64,000 nucleotides of DNA from Pogonophryne albipinna. Taxonomy: Eukaryota > Chordata > Actinopteri > Perciformes > Artedidraconidae. Both the position numbers and the translations under genes were made by a program. Of the stretch, positions 59,846-64,000 are shown one piece after another. The notes below the pieces were generated by a model that saw nothing but the letters and a program-made list of their open reading frames with translations, was not told the origin of the DNA and did not search any database. The stretch is taken from positions 33,175,562-33,239,561 of the forward strand of contig CM053252.1 in the NCBI GenBank assembly GCA_028583405.1. Direction: 5' to 3'. Position 1 is the first letter of the stretch. Each line of letters opens with the position of its first letter.

Positions 59846-62006
59846 GTAGGCGCGAATTATTGACGCCCTGTCGAGCTCCTCATTCACGTTTTTACAGTTT
59901 CATTTCACGTTATTATTCACTTAAATTACGACGCGATTCTTGGAAGTGTTTTTCCCGGGGTTATTAGGGTCTACGTTGTTATGAGCTTAATTCAATTCAG
60001 TTTAAAAATGCAAGTTTCCCAAACTGGTTTTGAATAACTGTATCTAGCTAAAAATGCACCTACTTTTTGTATTAGTAGTATCTCTGTAGGCTACTAAGTA
60101 TTTGGCTATCATTTCTCTATCTGATTCAGGTAAAAATGACAACAGGAATATTCCTTTAAAAATGTATAGGAATTATATGGTTACAATACACAAAAAACTA
60201 AAGCATTTACAAATAGGAAAATACATAAAAAGAAGTAGGAATGTTGGAATTTTCCTATATTATTCCATGCACCTAAATCGTACGTATGGTCCTAGGTGAG
60301 TAGCTATTATAAGTCAATTTGTAATCTGCCATAATTCATTAACATACATGCATTACACAAGTTTTAATTGACCATATATCATCAAAATATGTTGTATTAT
60401 CTCTTATGCATACCTGATGTGATTGCTGCATGAAATCGATTACATTCACTATATAAACATATTTTTTGTAAGATCCTAGCATCCATTTAAGCTAGCTCTA
60501 AGTGCAGAAATCATCTAAAGTGTTACAGCGAGGCATCTTTTCAACACAGGTTGTATTGCTGTCTGTCTCTACCAGCAGCAGTAACATCCCCGGTGCCTCC
60601 GGCTTTTTGTTCCTGGTGATGAATTTCTCACATCTCTCCAGTGAGGAATAAATCAGTCGTCCTGTAACCTATCTACCCACTCCCATTGTATGCTGCCTTC
60701 ACTGAAAGCTACAACTTTAAGGATTTTCCTGCACTGAAATGTTAGAGTAAATCAAAGACTGGATGTGACAAGGTGTGGCTCACTGCCTAAACCTAGTCTG
60801 AGTGATATGAGCATGTCGTTTCTGTCATTATTATGGTAAAGAAAGGTCAATGTAAAAATATCAAGCACAAAATCCCAGATATGCATTGTAATCAGTGTTT
60901 TCCATGCACGAAACACAAATCACCTGATTATTCTTCATTATTTCTTTTCATTGCTTCACTTAAACATGTAATTCATTTCATTTCAAACCTTTATTTATAC
61001 AGATAAATCCCATTGAGATCATTGATCTCTTTTTCAAGGGAGACTTGCTCAAGTAAATAATAATTGACTTATTGTAATCAGAATTTCATGTTTGGTGGTG
61101 AATGGTATCCAATGCATTCGTTATAACGTATATTTAGTGAATTGACACCACTGCAGCTTCTTTAAAATAAAGGAAAACCTGAGTCTCAGTGTGTCACCTG
61201 GAGGTAGACAAAGTAGTCAAAAATGTATTCAAGCATTTTGAAAATGTACTGAAAAAAATAAAATTAAAACGTTAGTCATTGCTAGTAGGGTGTTTTTACA
61301 AATGTTCATTTGTCATCTGTTCCTACAGGTTGATGCAGTTTGTCATTGTTTTGCGTATCTTCCTCTTACCATTTGAAATCAATTTCTTTTTCCAAAGATG
61401 CATCTTCAATTTGATCTTTGGCGTCTTTATGTTGCTTGGGAAGTTCTCACTGTGTGACCGTAGACCTCTTTAATAGCTGACAAATGCTGCCCATTAGCAA
61501 GCAAGCTATTGGGAGGGATTTCATTCTGATTGTTTATCGGGTGAAGTTGTAGTCAACCACACTTGAGTCAAATCAATGACACGTCCAAGTCAAGACAGTC
61601 CAAATGGGTGTTGAGGCCAGGCCAAGAACACTGATCAGCGCCCATTCAATATTTGTTTTATACCCATTAATATCAATCATGTTTAGAGCCAACATTCATT
61701 TACACAAAATGCAGGATACATCACTTATTTTTTTAATCTTATTAGAATCCTTTCTGTCCTCCTCCAGACATCCCACAGTCACCCACGGGTTTGGGACTTC
61801 AATAATTGAATTTTTAAATCGTCTGTACCGGTAATTCTAAAAATAGCTTTAGTTCTCAGGATGTGTCTGCTACTTCACCATCAGGGAAATAAGGAGGAAC
61901 AAACTTGGGTCACTGGGCCACTGGAAGCTGTGTATTGATGTTAAAACTACTTTGTGCGTCAGTTGGAGGTTTTGTAAGGTCTCCACAGCTTTGCATTTCA
62001 CTTTAA
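59846..62006. other. sgsm2 intron 1, proximal part
   Basis: No exon is recognised. 60980-61060 ('cctttatttatacagataaa', 'cccattgagatcattgatct') is a LINE 3'-tail fragment like the one at 54905-54990. Short open frames here have no domain signature. Confidence 0.45.
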
Positions 62007-62413
62007 AGGAGTCCTATTCTGCTAATTTTCAGGTTAATATTTGTATTTTGAGCCTCAAGTGTGACATGTCTCCATGCTTTAATGTTCAAAAGGCTCTTTA
62101 TTTGTCTCATACTGCCTGTGCTGCAGCACCTCTTTTCACCCTCTGTCAGAAACCAGAGCCCAGTCTGCTCTGATTGGTTAGCTGGCCGGCTCTGTTGTGA
62201 TTGGTCAACCGCTTCAAGATGTCCTGCTCCTTAGTCGATCACGTACAATTAGTTGGAGCGCTAGCTAGTGATGTCACTATGTTATGGAAGTTAACAAAGG
62301 AGATCAATCGAGGCGTGAACTCTGGGATTTTAGCCTTTGAGACCATTTACATGCTCAACACATAACACACTACAGTAGACGGAAAACCCAGAAAAAAGCA
62401 TAATATGGCCTCT
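62007..62413. mobile_element. TTAA MITE, complete copy (ccaatcacaacagagc family)
   Basis: TTAA at 62003-62006 and 62414-62417 borders 'aggagtcctattctg' and 'agcataatatggcctct', imperfect inverted ends. It is the clearest full copy of the family also seen at 38040, 53810 and 57946. Confidence 0.8.
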
Positions 62414-64000
62414 TTAAGATTATTGAAAGTATAATGTCTTTGTTGTCATGTGTTGTGCGATTTTCCCATTTGTTTCACATGCTTTTTATCGTCCTTTGTT
62501 CTAGAACAGTGATTCATGATAGCATCATAGCTGGATGTTAGCGGCCACAGCGGCAGCAGTTAGATGTATCCAGGCAGAAGTTGTGATACATTGGCATTTT
62601 ACATTTAGAAAGGCCTTGGTTAAGCCCAATTATTGGAGACTCTGAAAAGTGACTTTTCTCTGTACATTAGATAAGCTCAGAAACAATGTAGCTGATTAGG
62701 TGTCATGCTGAGATCAATTTGCTCTTACATGAAGGAAATGCTGTTGCTTCTGAACCGTATTGTTCTATTTTCTTCCAAAGGTACTACATAGTCCAAAAAT
62801 GCAACATTTTGCAAATCTGTATTCTGCGTATCCACCCCAAAAATCAATGATGTGATTGGCTATTGTTGATCGAGGAGATGCTAGTCAATGCCATCCGACA
62901 TTTTAGGAAGAGCAAACTGGGCTGAGAGAGACTGGTTTGTGCAAAGCTCCTGGTTTAAGTTCCCTGTCTCTTGCAGCGGCATTCGGCTATCTCACTATTG
63001 CTTGGCAACTGAAAGCTTCAGCAGCTCCCTTAAGAAGAAGTAAAATTGCATTAGTTGGCTATTTAATATCATGTGAATGCGACGCTGTCAGGAGATCTCT
63101 TGTAAGTGCCTTCAATGCTGCCACCAGGACATTTTTCATTGAGAGGAGGGTGAAAGCAGCAGTCCACGCAAAGCTGAAATAATTGTGTTAGACAAGGAAC
63201 AAGACGTGTTTCTTCTGCTTTTGCGCAATACTGAATCTCTAATAGATGTTTAATGGTGTAACACTTTCCCATTCCAACGCATAGAGAATCCTCAGAATGT
63301 ATTTCCCCAGATAATTTATGGAACAGAAGTGTCACATTTAAAATGAGGAAGTAAATTAAAAGAGTATATTCATATTGCAGCTTCAAACATACAGTTTGAA
63401 AGATATATCGCATATGTGTCTATTTTAGGGATGTTCTCTTCTAGTTTAACTTTTTTTATTCTCATCTTTTCTTTATTGCAAAGTGTATTTCACAATGTGA
63501 ATCCCTGTGTCTCAGTCATTTTGACTTGAATGGGATACAATTGATGTGTCACTCATGTTCAAGAGGGTGTTAAAGAAAGCACTCTTTCTCTGCAGTAGTA
63601 CTGTATTTTTGTGAGGTGTAAAAGTTCCATACACCCAAAGCACAAATGTGATAATGACACATTTATAGAGACCACCGGGATCCTGGTGTCAGAGTAATGT
63701 TAGACTGAAGGGATTGAAATGAGAGGACGTAAGGCCATGGTCGTAGAGCCTGAAAATGGTGGTGGAGACGAGCAAATAGGTGACATTGAAGATGAAGAGC
63801 ATGATGTGAAGATGAGGTGAAAGTCGTGTTTACAGCTCCTCGTGGACCACCTCCAAATTGATAGAAAATCATCCATCCACAGACAAATAGTTTTTCAAAG
63901 AGCTATGCCGTTTGAGATGAAATCAAGCTTTGCCAATCCTTTTTAAACCCACATACACGCGACACATATAAGTGAATTTGGCTACAGTTTATTTATATTC
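62414..64000. other. sgsm2 intron 1, distal part
   Basis: A/T-rich intronic sequence. An 81-codon open frame at 62937-63182 has no recognisable domain and no splice support. Nothing else is seen. Confidence 0.4.

Noticed and set aside
62937..63182. 81-codon Ala/Leu-rich frame in sgsm2 intron 1
   Set aside because: No family resemblance, no splice signals consistent with the neighbouring gene, and composition explicable by chance.

Overview
The window looks like nuclear DNA from a teleost fish, probably a percomorph. The genes have vertebrate exon/intron structure with GT-AG junctions, and several are recognisable vertebrate orthologues. The repeats are typical of teleosts: CA/TG microsatellites, L2- and Nimb/I-like LINE tails, and many hAT, piggyBac and TTAA-flanked miniature elements. 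All calls come from reading the sequence; no database search was run.

Layout. 1-1770 holds the last exon and 3' UTR of an ABCG4-type transporter gene. 2691-5621 is a large fold-back repeat that carries a hAT element with a BED-finger ORF. 6668-7799 is a composite TIR element. 8657-11383 is a seven-exon TOG-domain gene resembling the C-terminal part of TOGARAM2. 11384-16200 is repeat-rich (Nimb/I-like LINE tail, palindromic MITE, a 1.3 kb TIR element, a TTAA MITE). lyrm9 lies at 16227-18509. A two-exon piggyBac transposase ORF, intact but with a substituted catalytic Asp, is on the minus strand at 19845-22051. Next come a LINE fragment, an internally deleted hAT, a 606-bp MITE and a second, deleted piggyBac (25347-27744).

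ift20 (minus, 28686-30343) and tnfaip1 (plus, 37597-57236) are head to head and seem to share a 5' region at about 32.3-33.2 kb. Human IFT20 and TNFAIP1 are arranged the same way, and LYRM9 lies in the same human chromosome region, so local synteny supports the calls. The roughly 20 kb coding span of tnfaip1 is mostly transposons: four hATs with 8-bp target duplications, TTAA MITEs, a 0.6 kb near-perfect hairpin, an L2, a deleted LINE and MITEs. An intronless anp32e copy sits antisense in intron 3. Beyond tnfaip1, at 59786, is the first coding exon of an sgsm2-like gene whose first intron fills the rest of the window.

The host genes do not form a pathway. ift20 (ciliary transport), tnfaip1 (CUL3 adaptor), lyrm9 (mitochondrial LYR protein), the TOG gene (microtubules) and sgsm2 (Rab/RUN-TBC) are ordinary housekeeping or cell-biology genes. 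The unusual content is in the nested mobile DNA: the anp32e retrogene, the mutated but open piggyBac ORF, a 211-bp TG tract touching an ift20 splice donor, large hairpins, and a near-identical 0.35 kb duplication carrying an unidentified exon-like frame.
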